In this document: one piece after another, positions 55,711-63,435 of the stretch
How the letters are laid out: each line of letters starts with the position of its first letter
Numbering within the stretch: position 1 is the first letter of the stretch
Assembly: GCA_963810615.1 (NCBI GenBank)
Contig: CAWEOA010000007.1
Location: forward strand, 62,001 to 126,000
Origin: JARRQJ01 sp963810615
Lineage (GTDB): Bacteria; Pseudomonadota; Gammaproteobacteria; DRLM01
DNA length: 64,000 bases
Direction: 5' to 3'
Translations under genes and position numbers: made by a program
The notes under the pieces: generated by a model
Seen by the model: the letters and a program-made list of their open reading frames with translations, nothing else
Database searches by the model: none
Told to the model about the DNA's origin: nothing

Positions 55711-56309
55711 CTGCTATTCATAATGCCAGCTCCGCCTTGGTGCAATATCTGGACTCGCTGTTGTTGGATGAAGGAGCACAGAGCACTGAGGACTTGCCTG
55801 CCGTAGACCATGTTCAGCATACCGAAGAGAACGGGAAGGCCGTATCCGGGCTTGCTGCTGATGCGAATACCTTACGTCTTCTGCTTTTTAAGGTTGGGGA
55901 AATTCCTCTGACGATAAGCCGTGAAGTTATTGCCGAGGTTGTTGAGGCGGAGCGCGCTAGCCTGGAACCCTTTACCTCAAAGGACGGGATGCTCATCAGG
56001 CAATTCGAATATGACGGACACGATGTCGCTATATTCGATGCGCGGGATATTATCCTTCCAGAAGGACACCCCGCCCGACGTTCGCAGGAGAATGATGGAA
56101 ATGTATATATCCTGATGCTAAAGGGGACCGGTTGCGGACTGATGTGTGATTATGTGGGCGAGGTAGTCGATCTTGGGCATCAGGATGTGGAGTGGCGCCT
56201 GCAACGATCGTCAAGACTTTGGCTGGCAGGAATGGTAAAGGCCAATAAGCACGCCCTGCTAGACGAGAGAGAGATCATGCGCATAGTCGATCGGGCGCTA
56301 AGTGCCTAA
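55707..56309 (+). CDS. parP: CheW-domain protein ParP-like
   Basis: A 200-residue protein with a non-conserved N-terminal part (about 1-50) and a CheW domain (about 55-200: LRLLLFKVGEIPLTISREVI). In related organisms ParP links ParC to CheA arrays. The N-terminal part is much shorter than in Vibrio ParP, so the functional match is inferred mainly from context. Confidence 0.82.
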   Translation: MTAIHNASSALVQYLDSLLLDEGAQSTEDLPAVDHVQHTEENGKAVSGLAADANTLRLLLFKVGEIPLTISREVIAEVVEAERASLEPFTSKDGMLIRQFEYDGHDVAIFDARDIILPEGHPARRSQENDGNVYILMLKGTGCGLMCDYVGEVVDLGHQDVEWRLQRSSRLWLAGMVKANKHALLDEREIMRIVDRALSA

Positions 56310-56338
56310 CATTAAAGTGATTTGTTTTTTTCACCAGT

Positions 56339-56354
56339 TGGCACAAACTCTGCA
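56339..56354 (+). promoter_or_regulatory. Sigma-54 promoter for cheW
   Basis: TGGCACAAACTCTGCA matches TGGCAC-N5-TTGCA except one base, with correct GG/GC spacing. It lies 70 bp upstream of cheW in the only gap over 100 bp in the cluster after fliA. Confidence 0.8.
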
Positions 56355-56423
56355 TTTATTATTAAAGTATCAAATGATTGACGGTCATTTAGCACCGGAG
56401 TTATCGATTCGATCGGAGGATTG

Positions 56424-56885
56424 ATGTCAATGAGCCAAAAAGAACAACAGGCGTCCGATACTGTTTCGCAGTGGGTTACGTTTCGCCTGGGAGATGAGAT
56501 TTACGGTATCGATGTTCTGCAAGTACAGGAAGTACTCCGGATCACCGAAATTTCACCCGTTCCTGGGGCGCCGCACTACGTTTTGGGGATCATCAATTTG
56601 CGCGGTAATGTTGTTACCGTAATCGATGCGCGAAACCGTTTTGGGCTCCCACCCAAAGAAACTGACGACGCATCCCGCATCATCGTAGTCGACGCCTTCG
56701 ATAAGGTCGTAGGTCTGTTGGTGGATAATGTCTCGGAAGTGGCTTATGTGCCTAATTCGCAAATTGAAGTAGGGCCGAACGTAGGTGCGGACGACGGTAA
56801 TAAATTTGTATCGGGTGTCTCTAATCGGGATGGCGACTTGCTTATCATGGTTGATTTGGCGAAATTAATTAATACGGAATTATAA
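56424..56885 (+). CDS. cheW: Chemotaxis scaffold protein CheW
   Basis: Couples receptors to CheA. It has about 153 residues, with the CheW fold (FRLGDEIYGIDVLQVQEVLR, then IINLRGNVVTVIDARNRFG). GGAGG at 56415-56419 serves either ATG 56424 or ATG 56430. The upstream sigma-54 site suggests its own promoter. Confidence 0.95.
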   Translation: MSMSQKEQQASDTVSQWVTFRLGDEIYGIDVLQVQEVLRITEISPVPGAPHYVLGIINLRGNVVTVIDARNRFGLPPKETDDASRIIVVDAFDKVVGLLVDNVSEVAYVPNSQIEVGPNVGADDGNKFVSGVSNRDGDLLIMVDLAKLINTEL

Positions 56886-56910
56886 TGCGTCCATAAATAT
56901 GGAGGTTGCC

Positions 56911-57096
56911 GTGGTGGTTAATCCCAGAATTCAAATCGGCGAGATTAAACCCTTGGCGCCCGTATGGCCGCAACGCTCTATCGATAAAGCAAAGCGCAAG
57001 GACAATGAACCTAGGCAGAATGACAGGCAAAGAAATAGACAATCCCGTGATGAGGATAATGACCGGGATGGACAATCCGTGGACGAGTACGCATAG
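56911..57096 (+). CDS. Small Arg/Asp-rich protein between cheW and DUF2802
   Basis: A 61-residue hydrophilic protein with VNPRIQIGEIKPLAPVWPQR at the N-terminus and a highly charged tail (RQNDRQRNRQSRDEDNDRDG, end VDEYA). GGAGG at 56901-56905 lies 5 nt before GTG 56911, so this start (or GTG 56914) is better than the ATG at 56899 that overlaps the ribosome-binding site. No family is recognised. Position suggests a chemotaxis or motor link. Confidence 0.6.
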   Translation: MVVNPRIQIGEIKPLAPVWPQRSIDKAKRKDNEPRQNDRQRNRQSRDEDNDRDGQSVDEYA

Positions 57097-57107
57097 ATAG
57101 AATCGCT

Positions 57108-57500
57108 ATGAATGCAATAATGATATCGCTCGAAATATTTTGCGTCGCAGTATTACTGGGCGGATTAGAGTTTATTCGCTACTCTCGTACCAAGAAACTT
57201 CTGAGCGAACAAGGCAACGCGATGCAAAGAATTCATCAGGACATGCATGCATTGTGCGCAGGAGCCATAAATCTTGGAAAGCATGTGGACGGTTTGGAAC
57301 AAAGAATTCGTCGCTTAGCGGAGCGCCAGGATCAATTGGAGTTGCGAGATCCTATGGAGCAGACTTATGCGCATGCGATTCGCCTCGCACAGAAAGGCGT
57401 TGACGTAAATGATTTAGTAGAAAACTGCGGCCTGGCAAGAGGTGAGGCCGAATTGCTGTTGAGGATTCATCGCGTACAGCAGGAAACCGCTACGGCTTAG
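57108..57500 (+). CDS. DUF2802 protein
   Basis: A 130-residue protein with an N-terminal membrane helix, a coiled-coil (KKLLSEQGNAMQRIHQDMHA) and a C-terminal helical motif (YAHAIRLAQKGVDVNDLVEN, then CGLARGEAELL) of the DUF2802 type found at the end of polar flagellar clusters. Function unknown. It is convergent with the next gene with 4 bp between them. Confidence 0.85.
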   Translation: MNAIMISLEIFCVAVLLGGLEFIRYSRTKKLLSEQGNAMQRIHQDMHALCAGAINLGKHVDGLEQRIRRLAERQDQLELRDPMEQTYAHAIRLAQKGVDVNDLVENCGLARGEAELLLRIHRVQQETATA

Positions 57501-57504
57501 CCGT

Positions 57505-59361
57505 TCACCAGTTTATCTCGATATCCTTAAGTTCCGCGGAAGGTTTTCCGATGAAGTAGCCTTGGGCGTAGTCCGCGCCGTATTGTACGAGTAGATCTAA
57601 CACCTTTTTGCTTTCGACGAATTCAGCCACGGTTTTTTTGTTCAATTTTTTGGCGATTTCTATCATCGATTTGATGAGCGTTTGATCAATTTGGTCATGG
57701 AGGAGATTACTGATGAACGCGCCATCGATTTTCAAGTAATCGACCGGAAATTCCTTTATATAGTTGAAGGAGCTGAATCCGGAGCCAAAATCGTCCAAAG
57801 CGAATCGGCATCCCAGCTGCCGAATATTCATGATCATATCCCGAGTCTGGGAAAAGTTGGCGACCGCGGCGGTTTCGGTGATTTCAAAGGTGATTCTGCC
57901 GGCATCGATACCGGTATTAGCAAGTTTTTCCTTCAGTAACGGTAAGAGCGCGGCATCTTGGAAGGCATGGCTGGATAGATTGATATTGAATGATGTGTTT
58001 TTATGCTTCTCAGGGAGCTGGTGCAATATATCGATAGCCCGGTTTACAACCCACAGGTCTATGTCGTGAATTAGCCCCATTTTTTCCGCGACCGGAATGA
58101 AGTTGCTAGGTTCGATCAGCTCACCATCATCCCCTATCATGCGGATCAAGGTTTCGTAATGGGTGATGGTCTTACTCTTGAGATCCAGCACCGGTTGAAA
58201 GACCAGCATAAATTTATTATGCGCAAGTGCGTCGCGGATGAGCGGAACCCAGTGGATGGCGCTCCTCAGGGTGAGCATCTCGGTGTCTTCTTTGCTGAAG
58301 AGATGCACAATATTTCTGCCATGGGTCTTCGCGACGTAACAAGCCTGGTCGGCCCGCGCCAGGATTTCGCTGGAAGTTATGATGTCTCCAGGATTAATTA
58401 TGGCTACGCCGATACTGGTGCCGATATGGTAGGTATTGTTATTTGTGGTGAATTGAAAGTTCTCCATTACCTGCCGGACTCTTTCGGCGACTTTCAGTGC
58501 CTCCACTTCAGTGATGTCTTCAAACAGCACTGTATACTCGTCTGAACTGATTCTGGCCAATAAGCCCGCCATGCCGATCTCGTGGCGGAAAACATTGGCG
58601 ACTTCTATCAATAGTCTGTCGCCGGCGATATGTCCCTCGGCATCGTTGATTACCTTGAAATGATCCAAGTCGATATAAAGTAGAGCGCTTACCTTGGCTT
58701 TTTTCCTGGCATGGGCCACTACCAGCTCCAATTGTTGCTCCAGACGCCTGCGATTACACAAGCCGGTCAAATCATCGTGATTGACAAGATGCTGCAAGCG
58801 AGCCTCAACGATTCGGCGCTCGGAAAGCTCGGTTTCAAGTTCCTGCTCGCGGATTTTGCGAAGATCGCGTTCCTTTTTCAAAGAGAGGGCGGAGATGATC
58901 TTTGGCATAAGATCAACGCGACGAATAGGCTTGAACATGACGTCCGTCGCGCCTACCTCGAAGCTTTCGCGCACCACTTTTTCCTGCCAGCTGGCATTGG
59001 CGGTGATCATGATTACGGGTATATCCGCCCACTCTTCATGGCTGCGCAATATACGGCACAATTCATAGCCATCCATGCCCGGCATCATAATATCCAGGAG
59101 CACCATATCGATGGTGCTTATGTTATTTTTGACTTGCTGCTGGAGGCATTCAATGGCGCTTTTGCCGGAACCGGCTGAAAGAATATTAGTGAAACCGCTT
59201 CTAGACAGCATGCTTTTTATCAAATCGACGTTATCTACGATATCGTCAACCAGGAGTATGGACATTTGACGTAATTCGTCAAACTGTATGGATCCCGGAT
59301 TGGGGAATGTCCCCGCAGATATGCTTTGGTGTGCTTGATATTTTTCCGGATGTAGGGCCAT
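57505..59361 (-). CDS. Response regulator with degenerate GGDEF and EAL domains
   Basis: A 618-residue cytoplasmic signalling protein. The receiver (about 34-155) has VDDIVDN, Asp in LLDIMMPGMDG and Lys in FKPI. The GGDEF domain has RISSDEYTVL in place of GG[DE]EF, so no cyclase activity is expected. The EAL domain has YETLIRM (the ETL form of EAL) and DDFGSGFSSF, so phosphodiesterase activity is plausible. A FliA-type promoter lies 110-136 bp upstream. A c-di-GMP link to motility is inferred. Confidence 0.92.
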   Translation of the reverse strand: MALHPEKYQAHQSISAGTFPNPGSIQFDELRQMSILLVDDIVDNVDLIKSMLSRSGFTNILSAGSGKSAIECLQQQVKNNISTIDMVLLDIMMPGMDGYELCRILRSHEEWADIPVIMITANASWQEKVVRESFEVGATDVMFKPIRRVDLMPKIISALSLKKERDLRKIREQELETELSERRIVEARLQHLVNHDDLTGLCNRRRLEQQLELVVAHARKKAKVSALLYIDLDHFKVINDAEGHIAGDRLLIEVANVFRHEIGMAGLLARISSDEYTVLFEDITEVEALKVAERVRQVMENFQFTTNNNTYHIGTSIGVAIINPGDIITSSEILARADQACYVAKTHGRNIVHLFSKEDTEMLTLRSAIHWVPLIRDALAHNKFMLVFQPVLDLKSKTITHYETLIRMIGDDGELIEPSNFIPVAEKMGLIHDIDLWVVNRAIDILHQLPEKHKNTSFNINLSSHAFQDAALLPLLKEKLANTGIDAGRITFEITETAAVANFSQTRDMIMNIRQLGCRFALDDFGSGFSSFNYIKEFPVDYLKIDGAFISNLLHDQIDQTLIKSMIEIAKKLNKKTVAEFVESKKVLDLLVQYGADYAQGYFIGKPSAELKDIEINW

Positions 59362-59470
59362 ACGCAACTTCTGCCTTAATGTTATATGCGTTCCCTGCGG
59401 CTAAGCTCATCCAAAACACTTGAACTTCGCACTTCAATTAGTATTCACCCGCATCCCGCTAGCAGATGAT

Positions 59471-59497
59471 GTATCGGCCTTATTTAACCCTACTTTA
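59471..59497 (-). promoter_or_regulatory. Sigma-28 (FliA) promoter
   Basis: On the minus strand TAAA (59497-59494) and GCCGATAC (59478-59471) are separated by 15 bp, as in the FliA consensus TAAA-N15-GCCGATAA. It faces the response regulator/EAL gene, with a leader of about 100 nt. Confidence 0.85.
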
Positions 59498-59530
59498 GGT
59501 GATTTTAGCTTACATTTAGGTAAGAATTCC

Positions 59531-59812
59531 TTAATCGGGGAGATTGGGGCGCTTTCCTCTGAGATAATAAGCAAAAGCAAGAATCTGGGCAACGGCAAGG
59601 TATAGGTTTTCGGGTATTTCCTGACCGAGATCCAGCTTTGCCAGTAAACCCAGGAGTTCCGGCTCCTCACGGAGAGGTATATTGTGTTTTTCGGCTATGG
59701 CGAGTATTTGCCGTGCGGTATCTCCGCTGCCCTTGGCGATGACGGTAGGGGCGTGCTTCCCGTCGTAGTGGAGGGCAACGGCATGGGGCAGGGGAGTGAA
59801 TTCTTTCTTCAT
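59531..59812 (-). CDS. FlhB C-terminal-domain-like protein (FlhX type)
   Basis: A 93-residue soluble protein matching the cytoplasmic domain of FlhB (HAVALHYDGKHAPTVIAKG, then GLLAKLDLGQEIPENLYLAV). It lacks the NPTH cleavage motif, having LPHAVAL at the place. Such small FlhB-C relatives occur beside a FliK-like gene in many bacteria. Its start overlaps the upstream gene stop as ATGA. Function is not established. Confidence 0.9.
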   Translation of the reverse strand: MKKEFTPLPHAVALHYDGKHAPTVIAKGSGDTARQILAIAEKHNIPLREEPELLGLLAKLDLGQEIPENLYLAVAQILAFAYYLRGKRPNLPD

Positions 59813-60924
59813 GCGCTTATATCCAATAATCCCCTAGGCAGGCGGTCGGTTGCCGGCAGGGGCGGGCTGCCGTGCAGACACTGCATGTCCTTAATATTCA
59901 GGCCGGCCATGCTCAGAGTCTGATGTAAATGACTCAGGTTTTGCTTGACGAGGACAACGGTCGAATCCAATTCAGCCCATAGAGTCGCTGATATATTCTT
60001 GCCGGACAGAGAGACCTTTACATGCATGGGTCCCAGGGCTTTGAAATTGAAGCTCAGCCAGGTGCACCAGCTTTGCTGCTGAGGGTCGTGAGCGTTATTC
60101 GAGTCTTTCTCGATGTGAAATTGAAAAACGTCTACGTGATTGTGGTTGCGGATTGGTAATTCGCCCGCCCAAGTGATAGGCGGGGCTTGCGTATCCGTCA
60201 AGGCGGATAGTTGATGCAATTGAATTCGCGCCAATCCAGCTTCGACGTCCCGGGCGAGGGTATTCGCGGAGTCATTTCGCCCTTGGGGTGTCTCAGCGAG
60301 AAGTCGCAAAAGATTCGCTTTAAGGTCGGCGGCTAAGGCCGCCGGTTTGGGGTCGGCGTTTAGTTTATGTTCGAGGAACAACCCGGAATCCATCAACGCC
60401 TGTTTGAGCGCTTCCGCGCGTGAAATAGTCTGTTGCGTGGGTAATTGCGCCAGCAGTTGCTCCAGCAACATTGTGATCTTAGGCGAAAGTCCTGAGGGCG
60501 AGGATAGTAAGGCAGCTAATCGGGAGAAGATCGTTTGCAGGGATTGCTGATGTGGGAGAGCTTGGCGCAGGGCGGTAGTTACAGCATTTTCCTGGGGCAT
60601 GGGTGAAATTATGCGCAGCACGACCTGTTTGTCTGACTGTATAAGCTCAAGATGCAGGTGCTGACCAATGGTGGTAACCAGGGATGTGCGTGCCTCGACC
60701 AGCGTCCCTCCTATATTTAAGGTGACCTTTCCCGGACCGATATGCGTAATAACCTGCGCATCGAAGTGTTGTCCTACCCGCCATGGGAGGGCAGGGGGGG
60801 TATGGGAGAGGGTAAGCGTCGACGAGCTGGGGATGGGCTCTGGGATATCCATAAAAATACTAGGAGGTTCTTTTATGGCCGTGTTTGCAGTATAAACCAT
60901 TATGTGCACCATCTGTCTCGGCAT
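59809..60924 (-). CDS. FliK-like protein (hook-length control C-terminal domain)
   Basis: A 371-residue protein with a Pro/Ser-rich start, a Gln- and Leu-rich middle and a C-terminal Flg_hook-type domain (LGPMHVKVSLSGKNISATLW, then VVLVKQNLSHLHQTL, AGLNIKDMQCL). The start is uncertain: ATG at 60924, 60912, 60900 and 60852 are all in frame and none has a good ribosome-binding site. It probably forms an operon with the FlhB-C-like gene. The main fliK is likely outside the window. Confidence 0.8.
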   Translation of the reverse strand: MPRQMVHIMVYTANTAIKEPPSIFMDIPEPIPSSSTLTLSHTPPALPWRVGQHFDAQVITHIGPGKVTLNIGGTLVEARTSLVTTIGQHLHLELIQSDKQVVLRIISPMPQENAVTTALRQALPHQQSLQTIFSRLAALLSSPSGLSPKITMLLEQLLAQLPTQQTISRAEALKQALMDSGLFLEHKLNADPKPAALAADLKANLLRLLAETPQGRNDSANTLARDVEAGLARIQLHQLSALTDTQAPPITWAGELPIRNHNHVDVFQFHIEKDSNNAHDPQQQSWCTWLSFNFKALGPMHVKVSLSGKNISATLWAELDSTVVLVKQNLSHLHQTLSMAGLNIKDMQCLHGSPPLPATDRLPRGLLDISA

Positions 60925-60941
60925 TATTTTTGTTTGTCAAT

Positions 60942-60970
60942 TTGACGCTACGCTGGCGGTTGGATAGATT
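60942..60970 (+). promoter_or_regulatory. Candidate sigma-70 promoter directly before the GYF/pentapeptide gene
   Basis: TTGACG (60942-60947) and TAGATT (60965-60970) are 17 bp apart. The expected start site is at about 60977, one base before the ATG. Confidence 0.55.
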
Positions 60971-60977
60971 TAGCAAC

Positions 60978-61886
60978 ATGACAACAACTTCAAACACATG
61001 GTACCTGCGTAAATTCGGGAAAGTTAAAGGTCCGTATCCGGCCGGCCTGATTAGCCGCTACATATTACTGGGTCGGGTCAGCGATAGCGACGAGGTTAGC
61101 AGCGATGGTGAGGAATGGATCGTAATCAGGGATATACCGGAACTTACCCCGAATGTTATGAAGGAGGATGCCAGCGATCCCCTGGCCCAGGAGAGGCTTC
61201 AGGCGGCGCGCCGCTGGGCTGATGAAAGAGATATAGAAAGACGTGGAGAGCGAGAAAGGCACGCGGCATCGCAGCAGAACAGACGAGGGAGTGATCGGCG
61301 GGAGGAGGAACAATCGCCTGTAGTAGAACACCGCTATAGGCGAGCTGAGCGCGAACAGGAGCTTCTCGCGGATTCCCATGGGCGTTGGACCATGTTGATG
61401 ATCACCGGAACGATTGCCGTTGTAGCCGGGATATTTCTCCTCTTATATAAACCGCCGCCGCCGCAGCTGGGTGCGGATTGCAGCAGTCCCGCCGCCCCCA
61501 AGGTGAATTGGAGTAATTGTGCACTGGACGGTGCGCATTTGGGAGGGCTTAATCTGTCCGGAGCGATGCTCTACAGCGCCAGTTTGACGGCTGCGGATTT
61601 ACGAGAGGTTAAGCTTGAGCACGGCAATCTGTCCTATGCTGCGCTGAGTATCGCCGATTTGGAAGGAGCTGATCTCCGCGGGGCGGTTTTGACCGGGGCT
61701 AAATTGCGCCAGGCAAAGCTGAATAATGCCCATCTGGACAATGCCGACCTTTCTTATGCCGATCTCACCGGCGCAGACTTGTCAGGTGTGAAAATGCATA
61801 ACACTAAATTGGGGAATGCCATTTGGACGGATGGCAGGCATTGCCTCCCCGGGTCGGTTGATGAGTGTCAATCGGCGCGGCAGTGA
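60978..61886 (+). CDS. GYF-like, transmembrane and pentapeptide-repeat protein
   Basis: A 302-residue membrane protein. A GYF_2-like domain (residues about 8-55: WYLRKFGKVKGPYPAGLI) is followed by a charged Arg/Glu-rich linker, a TM (about 137-157) and pentapeptide repeats (about 181-280: ADLEGADLRGAVLTGAKLRQ). No Shine-Dalgarno is seen before the ATG, and a promoter ends 8 bp upstream, so the mRNA may be leaderless. Function unknown. The gene is divergent from the FliK-like gene. Confidence 0.82.
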   Translation: MTTTSNTWYLRKFGKVKGPYPAGLISRYILLGRVSDSDEVSSDGEEWIVIRDIPELTPNVMKEDASDPLAQERLQAARRWADERDIERRGERERHAASQQNRRGSDRREEEQSPVVEHRYRRAEREQELLADSHGRWTMLMITGTIAVVAGIFLLLYKPPPPQLGADCSSPAAPKVNWSNCALDGAHLGGLNLSGAMLYSASLTAADLREVKLEHGNLSYAALSIADLEGADLRGAVLTGAKLRQAKLNNAHLDNADLSYADLTGADLSGVKMHNTKLGNAIWTDGRHCLPGSVDECQSARQ

Positions 61887-61924
61887 TCGTTGTTACCTCG
61901 TATTTAAGGGTTTTAACGTTTTGT

Positions 61925-62500
61925 TCAATCGCGCTGAATTACTTCGGTTTGGTAACGATAGATGCGTAGCGTGGAGGACCAATAGCCGGGGCGCAGGCCG
62001 GCTTTTATCTTGAGTTGTTGCAAGAATGTCCTGGGATCGGGTAATGACTCCCATACCGCCGGCAGGAACGTGCCGCGGTAATGTTCTTCCTCCAGAATTA
62101 AACCGTCTATGCCTGCACGAAGTTGGTCGAGGAGATCTTGCTCCGAAACGAAGCTGATAGGTTCCGGGGATGACAGAATTGAAATGCTGATGTGCAGTCC
62201 GCTCAGTTCCCGATCGGATAAGGGCAAAAAGCGGGGGTCGCGGAAGGCTGCGGCATAGGCGTTCTCATTCACGTCTGCAACCAGGGGGCGAACGGCTTGC
62301 AGGGTGCCGATGCAACCGCGTAGCGAGCCGGCATATTTAAGCGTCACGAATGAGGCTGCGTGCCCTTGCAAGGATTTTGAAAAGGAGTCTAACTCGACAT
62401 TGGCGGGCTTGCCCTTACTCAGGCCGTGACTGATTGCATTATGCGCGACACTCAGTAGCGCCCCGTGATCGTTGTTGGTGTATAGAGGACTCGGATTCAT
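61925..62500 (-). CDS. AMMECR1-domain protein (AmmeMemoRadiSam protein A)
   Basis: A 191-residue protein with the conserved LRGCIGTLQAVRPL motif near residue 60, YAAAFRDPRF and the C-terminal AGLRPGYW of AMMECR1. Bacterial members occur with Memo and a radical SAM enzyme. Reaction unknown. The gene follows memo by 15 bp on the same strand and is convergent with the pentapeptide gene. Confidence 0.92.
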   Translation of the reverse strand: MNPSPLYTNNDHGALLSVAHNAISHGLSKGKPANVELDSFSKSLQGHAASFVTLKYAGSLRGCIGTLQAVRPLVADVNENAYAAAFRDPRFLPLSDRELSGLHISISILSSPEPISFVSEQDLLDQLRAGIDGLILEEEHYRGTFLPAVWESLPDPRTFLQQLKIKAGLRPGYWSSTLRIYRYQTEVIQRD

Positions 62501-62515
62501 TTTATCTGACTTTTT

Positions 62516-63301
62516 TCAGTGAAAAATATACGCTCCATAACCCACAACCTTATCACGGGGTCCGGCTGTATCACCGGAATTACGCAAATCAACGGCCTCG
62601 GCACGCATGGCGCGATGTCGCGCCGCCGTCAGTAAGCCGACGATGGGATTGCGGCCACAGGCTTGTTCGTAGTGAATGTCTTGGGGCCGGAAGTGCACGA
62701 TGGCATCCGAAGTGCCGCGATCGAGCCTGCGCGCGGTCTCGTAGTCGTGGTAATGACTGAGGTCGGAACTCACGACTATCAGCGTTTCCGGGCCACCCCA
62801 TAAAATTTCCAGCACCTCGCTGACTTCTTCCGCGCTGGCATCGCCCACCACCAGAGGTACCAATTTAAAGTCAGCCAGCACCACCTGCAGAAAGGGGATG
62901 TTCACCTCTAGAGAATGTTCCCATTGGTGTGCTTGATCCAGGGTTTGTACTTGGGGCAGGTGTTTGATCGCGGCCAGGGCTTCGATATCGATAGGAACGG
63001 ACCCTAAAGGCGTGGTGAAGAGCCGTGCGCTGCTGGCGGCCAGCCCATGAAAGGGTACGCGGTGAGAGGGACCCAGCAGCACCACGCGGGTAATGGTGTC
63101 CCTGCCGCTGGCCACCCGGGCATAGGCGCTGGCCGCGATCGGCCCGGAATATATATAACCGGCATGAGGGACGATGAGGGCCTTGGGCGGGGGCGTGTCG
63201 CTGCGGCAAGCGGCCAGCAAGCCGCTTATCATCTTTTTCAGTTGAAGATTGTCATCTGGATAAAATGTACCGGCCACTGCCGGTGATCGAATCGTAGGCA
63301 T
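62516..63301 (-). CDS. Memo family protein (AmmeMemoRadiSam protein B)
   Basis: A 261-residue protein with the LigB-like fold. Conserved His are seen in VPHAGYIYSG, LLGPSHRV, QWEHSLEVN and SSDLSHYHD. The start at ATG 63301, with GGAGGTGGAGG just upstream, gives the family N-terminus RSPAVAGTFYP. An in-frame extension upstream is not used. It is divergent from the radical SAM gene with 134 bp between starts. Confidence 0.93.
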   Translation of the reverse strand: MPTIRSPAVAGTFYPDDNLQLKKMISGLLAACRSDTPPPKALIVPHAGYIYSGPIAASAYARVASGRDTITRVVLLGPSHRVPFHGLAASSARLFTTPLGSVPIDIEALAAIKHLPQVQTLDQAHQWEHSLEVNIPFLQVVLADFKLVPLVVGDASAEEVSEVLEILWGGPETLIVVSSDLSHYHDYETARRLDRGTSDAIVHFRPQDIHYEQACGRNPIVGLLTAARHRAMRAEAVDLRNSGDTAGPRDKVVGYGAYIFH

Positions 63302-63435
63302 AACCTCCACCTCCAATGCCATAAACATAGTGGCGACGGGTAAAGATATCAACTCCCCCGATCTTGCCGACATTCAAATTGAACTATACTGCCAGTAAGG
63401 CGGTCGCAGCAGGAGACGATTCCGAGGCAGCGTTC

